Assembly (NCBI RefSeq): GCF_029784155.1 | Contig: NC_073693.1 | Location: 285,730,875-285,794,874 of the forward strand | DNA: 64,000 nucleotides | Direction: 5' to 3' | Source of the DNA: Uranotaenia lowii | Taxonomy: Eukaryota > Arthropoda > Insecta > Diptera > Culicidae | In this document: positions 1 to 10,759 of the stretch, one piece after another | How positions within the stretch are numbered: position 1 is the stretch's first letter | How the letters are laid out: the number at the start of each line of letters is the position of its first letter | Notes under the pieces: generated by a model | What the model saw: only the letters and a program-made list of their open reading frames with translations | What the model was told of the DNA's origin: nothing | Databases searched by the model: none | Program-made: the position numbers and the translations under genes

Positions 1-1428
1 CCTAGAGTTGTCGATCGCGACTCCGTCTTCGGTCAAAAGATACCCTAGGTAAGTGACCTTTTTCCTGCAGAATCTGCTCTTATCCAAAGAGATGGTCAGC
101 TTGGCTTTGGATAGTCTTTCGGCGACGATGTTTAAGAGGCGGACGTGTTCGGGGTATGACTTCGTGGCGATGACTATGTCATCGAGGTACACGAAGACAT
201 TGGGCTCTAGGTCGAATCCTATGACCTTATCCATCAATCGGCACATCGAGAACCCTGCGTTGCATAGACCGAACGCGCACACCTTGAAGCGGAACAAACC
301 ACGGCTAGTCCTGAACGCTGTATAATCTCGAGATTCCTCTTTGAGGGGAATCTGGAAATACGCGTCCTTGAGGTCCACCACCGAAAAATACTTTGCCTTC
401 TCCAGTTTATGAAAGATTTCTCCCATGTTCCTCATGGGGTAGGAATCTTTCTTGGTCCAAGCGTTGATGTTGCGAGAGTCCAAACAAACTCTTAGTTTTC
501 CGTTCGCTTTACGAACAGGGACTAAGCAGTTGGCCCACTCGCTTGAGCATTCCTCGATAGCATCCATGCGTTTGTAACGATCGATTTCGGCGTCCATTTC
601 GGACTGTATGGCCGGCGAACACCGATAGAGTGGCTGACGTCTCGGTGTAGCACCTTCCTTGAGGACGATTTCGTGCTGCAACAGATGAGTCCTTCCAAGA
701 TGATCTGCTGTAGTTACGGGGAACTTCTTGATGACCTCGACCAACTGCTTCCTCTCCTCCGATGACAACTCGTGTTCAGTCTCGATCGTTTCGGCTGTCG
801 TCTTCGAAGGCTCCGGGAATTCAAGGGCGGGGATGTCTAGAGATTCATCTGGTTCTGTTGGTTTCAGCATTGGTAGAGATTCGATGGGTAGAATGGTGAA
901 GTTTATCTCTGGAACACTGCAGCCTTCTGTGTTTTCCGTTTCTACGGTGGCCAATGTCTCGAATCCGTTCTCACCTTCCATCATGGGTTTGATTCCGAAC
1001 GACTTCCAGAAGTTGTATCCCAGGATGAGTTTCCTACAAACCTGAGGTACAACAACTGTCGGAATGACTCTCGTAATACCTTTGAACTCGATCGGCAAGT
1101 TCACGAGTCCCAGACATTCGTGTGTGGTCTTGTCGGCAGTCACTATTTTTACTGGACTTGGTTGGAGTTTAAGGCCGTTCCTTTCTGCGATATCTTCCAC
1201 GCTCGTTACGCTGACACTCGCTCCTGAATCGAGTAAGGCTTCGTATTCTTGATCGAATATTTTGACTGCGATATAAGGACAACGTTCAGCTTGGATCCTT
1301 ACCTCGCAAACTCTCTGTATCGGGTCGTCGTATTCGTCGGGTTTTAAATTGGGAACTTTGTTGTAAGTTGGAATGTTCGTGTTCCCTCGCTTACATTCCG
1401 AACTCAGTTTTCCGAACCTCTTCTCGGA
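1..1428 (-). CDS. pol: Ty3/gypsy-type pol (protease + reverse transcriptase), 3' part outside window
   Basis: The frame is open on the minus strand from the stop at 1429-1431 down to the left edge, so the product is cut by the window. An aspartic-protease motif LLDSGAS lies near 1222-1245. The reverse transcriptase follows, with VDLKDAYFQIPL (about 358-395), FGLCNAG (about 255-275) and the catalytic YLDD (178-189), then the LGYLLTEDG segment near the edge. This order (protease before RT, RNase H and integrase presumably beyond the edge) is that of Ty3/gypsy elements. The frame overlaps gag by about 25 nt in the -1 frame, so pol is expected as a gag-pol fusion made by -1 frameshifting. No in-frame stops were found in the visible part, suggesting a fairly young copy. 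Confidence 0.9.
1404..1428 (-). promoter_or_regulatory. gag-pol overlap, probable -1 frameshift zone
   Basis: Gag ends at 1404 and the pol frame opens at 1428. Going from gag to pol needs a -1 shift. The heptamer G-GAA-AAC just before the gag stop resembles but does not equal X-XXY-YYZ. No downstream pseudoknot was modelled. Confidence 0.45.
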
Positions 1429-3422
1429 TTACGCGGGTGCTTGTCGCAGTATGTTGACGTCACGTCCGGTGTTCCGCAAACGTAGCAAAAAATCTTTTTT
1501 GGCTCTTGACATAGTCTCCAAAAATGACCATTTTTGCGACAATTCCAGCAAAACACCTGCGGCTTCTCTACCTTGACCTGGTTTGTCGATTGCTGGGGGG
1601 ATGACTGATCGTTCTGCCGTTGCTCTCGAGGCCAGCGCTTCCTCTCGAAACGACGATCGATGGCGTTGACTTCCTCCGACTCAGAATAGGACGAATAGAG
1701 TTCATCGCGGTCTTCCCTCTGTGTGTCGATGTGATGCACTGGATTCGCCGTTCTCGGTGGGTTTTCGCGGTTTCGAAAAGCAGGGTCATTGGCGTCGATT
1801 CTGTATGCGTAGTATTCGAGTTTACGCAAGTTCGTCACGGTACGGCAAGATAACCTCGATCTGTAGTGGTCCCTCATGTTGTCCCATATGACCTCGAATA
1901 AACGATCGCTGTCCATCGGGCAGGAGAGCATTTTGTTCAAGCGTTCTATCTCCATTTTGAACGTCAGGAATGTTTCGTTCCGGTTTTGTTTTCTCGTGTA
2001 GATTCGCTGTCTGTTGCCTTGATCCTTGTTAGGGTTGCCATACATGTAACGGATGCTGTTCTCGAAGTCCTTCCAGTCAATGAATTTTTCGGCGTAGCAT
2101 ATGTACCAATCATAAGCTTCGCGGCGAAGAATGGTATGGATACGTTGTAGAAGCACGTCTTCACTAATCCGGTCCATATGTGCTAGCTTTCGCACCTTGT
2201 GCAGGAAATCTTCGAGAGGTCGATGGCGGTTGTCCCCGTCGAATGTAAGATGCCACTTCTCCATTCGGCGGTCTGCATTTTGAATTTCTGCATCCGTTAT
2301 TCTGCGAATATTCGACTGCCTTGAAAAGCTTCTTCTTTCTCCGTTCGTATGAATCTCGTCTTCGCGGGGGTGGCGGACTCTTCTAGGAACTTGGTTGCGG
2401 TGATTAATTGGCTGGGAATGCCTGTTCCCTGATCTCTCAAACCTTTCGTCTTCATCTGAGTCCAAGAAGCTCGATGATTGACTTACAGGATATCCGTCGT
2501 TGTCATCTTCAAACTCCGGGTCGTTCAGGTAACGTCGTTCCTTAAAATTGGAATAAAGTTGTGGTTCATTCCGGCGCACTGGTCGGAGTAGCTCGTGAAG
2601 TTTTGGTGTCGCTCTGTAGCTCGATCTTGCTTCAGGCTCCCTATGAACATCCGAATATCTCCGTTGCTCGTTGACTCTAGCCTCCAGTAAATCGACCCTC
2701 GGCTCCTCAACTCCTAGTTTCGGGTGCTGATTGTCGTTAGCTTTCGACCACATTTGAACGAGTTCGTTCTCAAGCTCAGCGATACGTCTAAGCAGTCTCG
2801 CTTTCTCTTCGTCGTCCTGGGATGTCGATGGTCTGATGTGTTTCGGGGTGGTTCCGGTTCTGTTTTCCCGATGACTTGGTTCCGCATGATTACCTGGTTC
2901 AGGAAATCTTAAGGGGCTGCCTCCAGTAGCTAAATTCGAATCACCATATCCGATCGTCGGTTCTAAAGTCTCTTGCTGCAATGGAACTGCCATGCTGTCT
3001 GGGTAAAGGGTCTTCTTTTGAACTGACTTGTCAGGACAGAATCTTGTCAACATTTGTCGAATTTCGTTCGTGAGCTCCTTGACCATACCAAGCGATGGCT
3101 GATCTGTAGCGCGACATCTGCTGGCTCTCAAGAAGTAGTGCTTAAGACGTGATATCGAAGCTTCATCCAATCGGTTCTCCAATTTCCTTCCAAGTTCGTT
3201 GATTTTTCCAGCAATATAATCGAACTCCTGGTCTATCGTGTACGGTGAAGTCCACTCTCGGTTTTCCCTTACATCTTCGTGAAAAAGTCTTCGGAGCAAC
3301 CTACGTTTCTCTTCTTGGTCGGTACCTAGCTCTTTTTCGTCGTAAACCGATTTTCGGATCAGAAGCTCGTAACTTACTTCCTCTTCCGTTAGATGGTCAG
3401 CTTTGGGGAATTTGTGTGCCAT
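1404..3422 (-). CDS. gag: Ty3/gypsy-type gag polyprotein
   Basis: Intact 672-codon frame read from the ATG at 3422 (MAHKFPKADH). The open frame extends upstream only to a GTG, so the ATG is preferred. The N-terminal third is charged and coiled-coil-like (IAELENELVQMWSK). Residues about 387-524 (from WHLTFDGD) match the retrotransposon gag/capsid fold in layout. Near residue 625 a CCHC zinc knuckle is visible, CWNCRKNGHFWRLC, followed by a second Cys cluster CYVCGTPDVTSTYC. It should form virus-like particles and bind the element RNA. The stop TGA lies in the overlap with pol; the last gag codons read G-GAA-AAC before the stop, a possible but non-canonical slippery site. Confidence 0.9.
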   Translation of the reverse strand: MAHKFPKADHLTEEEVSYELLIRKSVYDEKELGTDQEEKRRLLRRLFHEDVRENREWTSPYTIDQEFDYIAGKINELGRKLENRLDEASISRLKHYFLRASRCRATDQPSLGMVKELTNEIRQMLTRFCPDKSVQKKTLYPDSMAVPLQQETLEPTIGYGDSNLATGGSPLRFPEPGNHAEPSHRENRTGTTPKHIRPSTSQDDEEKARLLRRIAELENELVQMWSKANDNQHPKLGVEEPRVDLLEARVNEQRRYSDVHREPEARSSYRATPKLHELLRPVRRNEPQLYSNFKERRYLNDPEFEDDNDGYPVSQSSSFLDSDEDERFERSGNRHSQPINHRNQVPRRVRHPREDEIHTNGERRSFSRQSNIRRITDAEIQNADRRMEKWHLTFDGDNRHRPLEDFLHKVRKLAHMDRISEDVLLQRIHTILRREAYDWYICYAEKFIDWKDFENSIRYMYGNPNKDQGNRQRIYTRKQNRNETFLTFKMEIERLNKMLSCPMDSDRLFEVIWDNMRDHYRSRLSCRTVTNLRKLEYYAYRIDANDPAFRNRENPPRTANPVHHIDTQREDRDELYSSYSESEEVNAIDRRFERKRWPREQRQNDQSSPQQSTNQVKVEKPQVFCWNCRKNGHFWRLCQEPKKIFCYVCGTPDVTSTYCDKHPRNPRRGSEN

Positions 3423-4125
3423 GTTTATTATTATGTTAACACTTAATTTATAATGTAACACCAGGTAGTTTTCACTTCACTTCATAAACGATTGATTCAC
3501 GATAATAATAACTAATGAATTTCGCAATGAACGATAATAATGTATATACAATTTAATAAACTATCTAAATTAAATATTAAATTACTAATAAGTACGTTTA
3601 AATGTGAATAAATATCAACAAATAAACAGAAAATAACTAATCACTGAATAATTATATCTCAATTTCACAATATCACTAATCCACGAAAATAAATCTAAAA
3701 ACGTGAATCGATAAATAACAAAATAAGTAAAGAAGTACGAAATTAAATTAGTAAATAATTATCTAAATAAATAAGCTATCAATAAATTAATAAACTAGAA
3801 TGAACAATAACTATAAATAACAAGTAACTAATAGTGAAAATAAATAAACTCTAATTTCATAATTTACTAATAACTATAAGAATAAATAAATAAATATTTA
3901 CAAATTTAATACACAAGATATCAATTTCCAAGTTAAATTGAATTATGGAATATTTTAAATCAATAAGTTTTCACCACAATAATTTTTATCACACAACCTT
4001 GAATAACTAATGGCTGAATTATATCGATTTAAAGATTATCACAGTTTGAGTAACGTTTTAATAAACAACTGTAACGACGAATTTGTTACTATTATACTAA
4101 TAATAAATAACGAATAACCTTACAA
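3423..4125 (-). other. AT-rich untranslated leader of the LTR retrotransposon (gag-proximal part)
   Basis: Very AT-rich, low-complexity DNA made of irregular AATAAATAAC-like runs, without convincing ORFs. It lies between the gag start and an inserted TIR element. The same texture resumes at 6609, which is why I read the two parts as one leader split by an insertion. Confidence 0.55.
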
Positions 4126-4406
4126 CCCAAGTAACAATTGAAGTTTTATTCCAACCTTAACAGTTTGCTTAAGACTATTTCCTAAAGCTTATTTACAAGC
4201 CAAAGCGTAATCTACGCTTTAGCACAACCACTTTAAAGCTAACATATGGACTAGTTGGCCCTATTTTGTCAACGCCTTTAAAGCTAACTCTATAAGCAAT
4301 AATAAAACATCCAACAGAATAGATTTATTCGACCTTATAGACATAGATTTAAGAAACCCTCCAGAGCCCTCTTAAGACTATCCACAGCTCTTTTAAAACT
4401 ACGTCA

Positions 4407-4503
4407 TGGATTCTGATAGGAATTTTACTGTGGGAGCCGTGGAATCTGATAGGAATTTTACTGTGGCAGTTGTAGAATCTGATAGAAATTATGCTGTGGA
4501 AGC
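4407..4503. repeat. Three short tandem units inside the TIR element
   Basis: Three consecutive units of about 33-36 bp, each with a GAATCTGATAGGAATTT-like core followed by TACTGTGG or close variants. They are subterminal to the left end of the 4126-6608 element, a usual place for transposase-binding repeats. Confidence 0.6.
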
Positions 4504-5112
4504 ATTCTGTCCGTGTTTTTTTTTCTCGTGTTATGACTTTCTCTCCCAAGCATTTGGTGATTGGTAAAGATTTCCATTAAAATAATTTAAAAATATTCTC
4601 ATTTTTATTTTTAATATATCTTAGCATAAAACTTACTGCAACCTTGGATTTCTGGTGAAATATATACGAAATAGCATCAAAATATAAGCGCGCCTCAAAG
4701 AAAATCAAGGTTGACCGGATTCTAAGCATTTTTTTAGTTAAAAAAATGATATTTTAAGGAAAATACAAATTTGCTCAAATGATGCAATTTTTACTTTGCA
4801 TTGAAATTCATTAGCTCTACAACAAATAGTACCGCCAACATTGTCAAATTTGTTGAAAATGTTTAGTTTTTAGTATAATAGTATTATTTCTAGCAAGATG
4901 GCGTCAGTAATTTCGATTCAATTTCACAATCAACATGGCGTTCAGTAAGTTAATATTGAAAATCTTAAGGCAGTTGTAAAACAGTTGTTAAATGGTTTTG
5001 TGCCGGTTAGAAAAAAGTTGTAATAAAACATTTTTAATAAACAGTTTTGAAATGGTTTTAAGAGACCTTGAATCACAGCTTCGACTGACGTTTCTCTAAA
5101 TGGAATACACGC

Positions 5113-5900
5113 TCATGATAGATTTATACATTTTTTAGAAAGAGAAGTTTTTTGCAATAAATGAGAACATTTCGATTTGTTGCTTGGCAAAAGGCATATA
5201 TTATCTTTAAATAATAAGTAGGTATTGTTATCAAATAATCTCAGACTGTTTTTGAATAGATCATTTCCTGTCATAAAAAAAACTGGCCTCAAAGCTAAAA
5301 AAAAACCCGCATAAATGAGAATTATAACCAAATGACTTCTTAAATCGTCAAACGATGATTTGAGGAAGCGTAATAAAACGTTTAACAAACGATCATGTAA
5401 ATTGTAAAATACATTGCCTTAATCGTGAATTCCGAAATGATTGTACTATGAATATGTAATAAGGTTATGTAACTGTTAAAAACTGTTAAAATAGTTGTAT
5501 GGGAAAACTTTTCTGCAAACAGTAGGCTAACGATCTAGGAAACGATTTTATTAATAATATGCGACATATCAAACTATAAAGGTTATTGTTGCAATTCGAA
5601 GCGATAAAACGATTCTATAAAACGTGCTTCGGATGTTTTGCTTACGATAATCAGATAATCAGTAATTTTCAATGATTGGCCAATGCTAGTGGTTTTCATT
5701 CTGAATATATCATCTGAAACTTTTTGAGACTGATGAAAGCATAGAATGAGTATTTTCGCTTGTGATGAAGCCTTATTTCTCCGCATTTGCTGAGGAGAAA
5801 CCGATGGCTGCAGTCTTCTAGAAATGTTCAAGGGCGGTGTATCCGGAAATAATTTTGTTAACTCTGGATTGGATGACGTAAATATAGATTGACTTCGCAT
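5113..5900 (-). pseudogene. Two unrecognised minus-strand frames in the TIR element
   Basis: Frames of 105 codons (5900 to 5583) and 91 codons (5388 to 5113) follow one another on the minus strand. The first is Ser/Gln-rich; the second has a hydrophobic stretch (VIILIYAGFFLAL). Neither shows a transposase signature I recognise. They may be decayed transposase exons or random open frames in AT-rich DNA. Confidence 0.2.
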
Positions 5901-6608
5901 TGAGAGATAAATATAACAAGTTATATTTTTGGCGTACTTGTAAATTAATTGTCTATTATATTTATTCTTATCGAATCACAAAAACGTTTATTCACAGTGT
6001 GCTTTTATTCGAACCCTAAGAATTGAGCGACTTATGATGTAATTGTATTTAAATTTGAATGCGGATGCAACAAAGTTGATTTTATTTATCACATGAATTT
6101 GGCTGTGTTAATTTATATCATTTTTATAGCCCGTTTTTCTCAATTTTGAGTGATAATCCTTTCAAAACAGGTTATGCTATCTCAAAAAGAGGTAAAAAAA
6201 ATTGAGCGTGTAAATGTTCGTCTCGATTGTCAAATCATCTGTCACTTAGTTTTATTATGCCTACATTCACTGTGCCAATAAAACAGTTTTTCAACTTGGC
6301 TTGAACGCTAGTTTTAAAAGCGCATTGAGCGCATTTTTAAAACTGATACCAAAGCCCTTATAAAAACAGGAAAGTATGTGTTTTATTGATGCTTTAGCAA
6401 TACTTTTGCAACTTTTTAACAACACTCTTAAGATAGTGTTTTATTCAAGTTTTAGTAAAACTTTCAGGGCTCTTTTAAAACACACAATAAATGAAGCATT
6501 TCCTATGTTACAATAAACCCGTTTTAAAAATTGGATGCCATAGAAAAGTCTTCATAAAACAATATTAAAACTCAAAAAAGCCAATTGGCTCAATCTGTGT
6601 TACTTGGG

Positions 6609-7338
6609 AATGCACTAGAATAATAAATAACGATTAATCAGAAACAGCAATATAAATAACGATGAACAATTATATTAAATTAACACCCACTGTAATTAAA
6701 TAGCTCAATATTACTCGCGATATATTTTATGTTTTATTCTATATTTGGTTAATTTTGTTTCTTTTTATTTCCAGATAAGTTTCACAACTGGAAGAAAGTG
6801 TGAGATGTTCAATTCAACAAACACGCAGAACTGTACTGATAATATCAGTACGCAGATTCCAAATATTACTGAATTCGAAATAACTCTACGCAATGAACCT
6901 CAAACAACACTAAATTCCTAAACATAAGTATCATAAATATTGTACCTTATAATCTCCAAAAATATCAAGCCTATATGGGGCTGAATAGTCATAAGTCCTT
7001 TAGATAATTTATCTAATTAGTAGATGAAGTATAGTCTTTCAACCAATGTTGAAATCATTTAGCTAGTAGTTTATACAGTTATGAGAACGCTCTCAAATTA
7101 TAATATTCTATTTTCCGATAGCTTTCGTTTAGGTGTTTTTTTGTAGCTAAATTATTGTCCTTACAAAACTGTATTTTTTTTTTATTTCGAGATAATATAT
7201 TGTAATCAAAAATGTATGGATTTATTCTTTTCTAACAAAGAAATAGCACAACCTTTGGGTACTAATATGTAACCCTTTCTCCAGAAAACTCAATATTAAA
7301 TTCAACGCTAAAGCGTAATCTCCACAAAAAAATACCTT
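6609..7338 (-). other. AT-rich leader of the LTR retrotransposon (LTR-proximal part)
   Basis: AT-rich sequence between the inserted TIR element and the primer binding site. It has no sense-strand ORF of note. On the opposite strand, 6775-6921 is an open frame that follows a good splice-acceptor-like sequence (TTTATTTCCAG) and ends in TAA; see findings. Confidence 0.5.
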
Positions 7339-7352
7339 TAAGTTGGGCGCCA
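7339..7352 (-). promoter_or_regulatory. Primer binding site of the LTR retrotransposon
   Basis: On the minus strand the sequence three bases after the LTR end is TGGCGCCCAACTTA. TGGCGCCCAAC is a typical tRNA 3'-end complement used by Ty3/gypsy elements. It sets the orientation and proves that the LTR at 7356-9046 is the 5' LTR of the minus-strand element. Confidence 0.85.
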
Positions 7353-7775
7353 AGATGTAGCCCCCACTGACCGATCCCTTACTGGCGTACGACTTAAGCG
7401 CCACTCCGTTAGGAGATCGTACGCCACGGTTTAATATGCCCGGTGAGACTCCGCTGAGGGCGAGTCCATAAATTGTCCTTAAAAGTGATTAAGGACCGGA
7501 TCAGATAGGGCTCTCCAAATAGCTAACCCAAAATGCGACGAAACTAACACATGACGAAATTGCTACCAATCAACATAAAATCCTTAGAACAACTCAGTTA
7601 TAGATCGCCCATACCTGGCAATCTCATCACTGAGCTGACGACCTCCCGAATACCAAATGCAAACGACAGCTTAATTGCCCATGAACCCCCCAGGTCCTAC
7701 CCCGGACTACCCCAGTTCGGTCAAAACTTTCAATTAAGTAAGAAAGAAATCAAATGACAATTACAATTTTAATTA

Positions 7776-7781
7776 TTTATT
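7776..7781 (-). terminator. Polyadenylation signal AATAAA in the LTR
   Basis: AATAAA on the element's sense strand, roughly 0.8 kb after the TATA box, would mark the end of R. Confidence 0.45.
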
Positions 7782-8632
7782 TCCTAAATCCTAACATTTA
7801 AAGCATTCAAATTCTACCTATCCTATCATGCGTGCGACTCGTTAACGCCTAAATGTATTCCCCCCAAATCGTGCGTGTTTTATGCGACAAGCTTTAGAGC
7901 AACATAACTTGTCGCACCCGGGCTTTTATGCTGCACCAGCGGGGTTTCCCTAAACGGCGGTACGGGAAATTCGACCTCTCGACTGGATTATGTTCGTGAC
8001 GGGGCTATGTTAACCGTCCGCAAGCATATTTCGATGGAAAAAAATCACGTTTTCGTCATTCGATGACGACCCCTTCGGTGCTATAATAGCTTTTCCAACG
8101 GAATGGACTCACCAGATCCTGTGCTCCTGTTACCTGGCGGCGATGGAGAGAGCTGTTGGCGGGCGGTGACGACTCCTAATGCTGAGGAGTCTTTTCTCGG
8201 ATGCTGGCTGACGACTCTGATGCTCGAAGAAGGTGTCGATGGGGCGGCGAATGATGTTCGCACAAGCACGTGCTTTGGCTGACGTGCTCGGTGGTTTGAC
8301 CTGCGGTCAAAGGTCGTCGACCGACGCTGTGCTGCCTTACCTTGACCTTGAGCAGCACTTGGGTTGGCGATTGGTTGGCCGTGACAATGGTTGGCCCACA
8401 CGGCCACGCGGAGTTCCCGACACTCCCCCGAGACGCGATGTTGACGGAGCGCCTCGCTTCCGACGGGTCTGAACGTCGGGTGTTTCTGGTGTGGCGGGAA
8501 AATTAAGCAGCGGAGTGCTGCGTGATCCCTGGATTGATCCGCTTCTGGTGGGAAAAATGTGCTGTGCCTTCTGCAGTTCTTATGATGCAACGAATCACAC
8601 GCTCTAACTATCTAGGCACGCAACTTCCCTAG

Positions 8633-8640
8633 CTTATATA
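8633..8640 (-). promoter_or_regulatory. TATA box of the LTR
   Basis: TATATAAG on the minus strand inside the LTR; transcription of the element would start about 25-35 nt further on, near 8605. Confidence 0.55.
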
Positions 8641-9046
8641 CCAAAATTCGGACACAATCAATCTCGGCCCACGCGCACTTCCACTGCCGATCACACTCAA
8701 GAAACGTTTTATCGTCTCCTTGAGCTCTCAGAACAGGGAAGGTGACCTGGCTACGAACGCCCTCGGCGGAAGTTCATAATCCCTGAGAGTTCTATGAGAT
8801 TATCTCAAGAGATAAGAATTTCGGCAGCTGCATTAGAATCGCAGTAGCTAATTGGTTCTAGCTGAAACAATTCAACACCTCGCGGGAGAATGTATGAACG
8901 TCTCCCCCAGCGTGACGAACCGCATTACTCAAACCGTCGATCGCGCGAATCGATATTATGTTCGAGATCGATCGAGTGACGGACAAATTGGGTCTACTTA
9001 AAGGCGGAGAAAAAATATCGAATTTTCGAGTATGAGGACTGCTACA

Positions 9047-10759
9047 GGTGAAAAAAGACGGATTGGCTTAGGAAGCGTAGATTTTTAAGACTGTTGCTGC
9101 TGATTGATTGATTGACTTGGTCTTGTGGTAGAAAACGACAGAAATGGCTTAGCGAGCGCATATTTTTAAGACTGTTGCTGCTAATTGTTTGTTTTGATTT
9201 CTCCGTCCGGTGAAAAAGAAAAAAATGGCTAAGGCAGTGCCGAGTTTTTAGACTGTTGCTCTTATTGTTTATGTTGATTTCTCCTTCCGCTGGAAAAAGA
9301 CGGAATGGCCTAAGAAGCATTGATTTTTAAGGCTGTTGCTGTTTATTATTTGCTTTGATTTGGCCTTGCGGTGGAAAAAGACGAAATTGTCTTTGGAAGC
9401 GCAGATTTTTAAGGCAGCTTCTGTCGGTTTTTTGTTTTAATTTGGCCTTCCGGCGGATATGACGAAATTGCCTTAGGAAGCGCAGATTTTGAGGGCTGCT
9501 GGTGCTGATTGTTTGTTTTAATTTGGCCTCGCGGTGGATAAAGACGTAATTGGCTTATGCAGAGCAGATGTTAAGACTGTTGCTGCTGATTGATTTTTTG
9601 CTTTGGCCTTCTGGTGGAAAAAGACGGATTGGTTTAGGAAGCGTAGATTTTTAGATATGGCCTTCAGGTGGAAAAGACGGAATTGGCTTAGGAAGCGCAG
9701 ATTTTTATGCTGTCGATTGTTTATTTTGATCTGGTCTTGCGGTGGAAAAGGACGGATTGGCTTAGGAAGAGCAAAATGTTAAGGCTGTTGTTGCTGTTTG
9801 TTTGTATTGATTTGATATTCTAGTGAAAAATAGACGAAATCAGCTTAGGAAATGGAGATTTTTAAGGCTGCTGCTATGATTTGTCCTTCCGTTGAAAAAA
9901 AAAACGGAATTGAATTAGAAAGTGCAGATTTTTTAAACTGCTGCTGATTGTTTGTTTTGATTTCGCCTTGTGGGGGAAAAAGACAGGTTGGTTTAGGAAG
10001 CGCAGATTTTTAAGGCTTCTGCTGCAGTTTGTTTGTTTTGATTTTGTCTCCCAGAGGAAATGGATGGAATTGGCTTAGAAAGCGCAGACTGTTGTTACTG
10101 TTTGTTTGTTTGTTTTGATTTGACCTTCCGGTGTAAAAAAGACGGAATAAGCTTAGGAAGCGCATATCAGAAGGCTGATGCTGTTGATTGTTTATTTTGA
10201 TTTGACCTTCCGGTGGAAAAAGACGGAATTTCCTTATGAAGCGCAGATTTTTAGGACTGTTGCTGCTGAATGTTTGCTTGAATTTGGCCTTTCGGTGGAA
10301 AAAGATGGAATTGGCATAGGAAGCGCAGATTTTCAAGGTTGCTGCTGCTGATTGTTCGTTTTGATTTGGCCTACCGGTGAAAAAAAAAACGGAATTGGAT
10401 TAAGATACGCAGAATTTTTAGGTTGCTGTTGATTATTTGTGTTATTGTGGCCTTCCGGTGGATAGAAACCGAATGGCTTAGGAAGCGCAGATTTTTAAGG
10501 CTGTTAATTGTTTGTGAGGATTTGAGCTTCCGGTGAGAAAAAACGTATTGGCTTATGAAGCGCTGATTTTAAAGGTAGCTTCTGTCGATTGTTCGTTTTG
10601 GTTTGGCCTTCCGGTGGAAAAAGACGGAATAACTTCAGAAGCGCTGATTTTTAAGGCTGTTGCGGCTGAATGTTGTAATGGTTTGGCCTTCTGGTTGAAA
10701 AATACGTAATTTTCTAAGAAAATGCTGATTTACAAGGGTGCTGCTGATTGTTTTGATTT
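9047..10759. repeat. Tandem array, about 22 copies of an ~82-bp unit
   Basis: Degenerate tandem units of 53-85 bp, most near 82 bp. Each carries, in order, CCTTCCGGTGGAAAAAGACG, GGCTTAGGAAGCGCAG, a T-run, GGCTGTTGCTGCTG and a GTTTGTTTTGATTT-like stretch. I count about 22 units. One is shortened near 9605-9657 and another near 9809-9880. The array starts exactly at the outer LTR boundary. Open frames seen on the minus strand here are made by the repeat periodicity. Confidence 0.9.

Larger units (their letters stand above)
4126..6608. mobile_element. TIR element inserted in the retrotransposon leader (CCCAAGTAACA termini)
   Basis: The ends are exact 11-bp inverted repeats, CCCAAGTAACA at 4126-4136 and TGTTACTTGGG at 6598-6608, giving a 2483-bp unit. 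The flanks on both sides have the AATAAATAAC texture of the leader. I see no clear target-site duplication. Inside are two unrecognised minus-strand frames (5583-5900, 105 aa; 5113-5388, 91 aa) that could be transposase debris or chance. A near-identical end occurs at 19426-19439, so this is a repeat family. Superfamily unassigned; hAT-like is possible. Confidence 0.6.
7356..9046 (-). mobile_element. 5' LTR of the Ty3/gypsy-type element
   Basis: The 1691-bp unit has perfect hexanucleotide inverted ends (TGTAGC at 7356, GCTACA ending at 9046) and is followed on the minus strand by TCT and the primer binding site. It is long for an LTR. On the element's sense strand a TATATAAG box lies at 8640-8633 and an AATAAA signal at 7781-7776, so the R region is probably about 0.8 kb. 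The middle (8080-8500) is GC-richer. The 3' LTR is outside the window, so LTR-LTR age cannot be judged. Confidence 0.85.

Noticed and set aside
1..3461. Plus-strand frames over gag-pol
   Set aside because: They are shadows of the minus-strand gag-pol coding sequence.
8081..8590. 169-codon minus-strand frame inside the LTR
   Set aside because: It starts only at a TTG, contains no ATG, and lies in the GC-richer R/U5 region; no domain is visible.
9042..10336. Minus-strand frames of 92 and 108 codons with repeated SNSLKNLRFLS-like peptides
   Set aside because: They are by-products of the 82-bp tandem repeat; frames break whenever the unit length changes.
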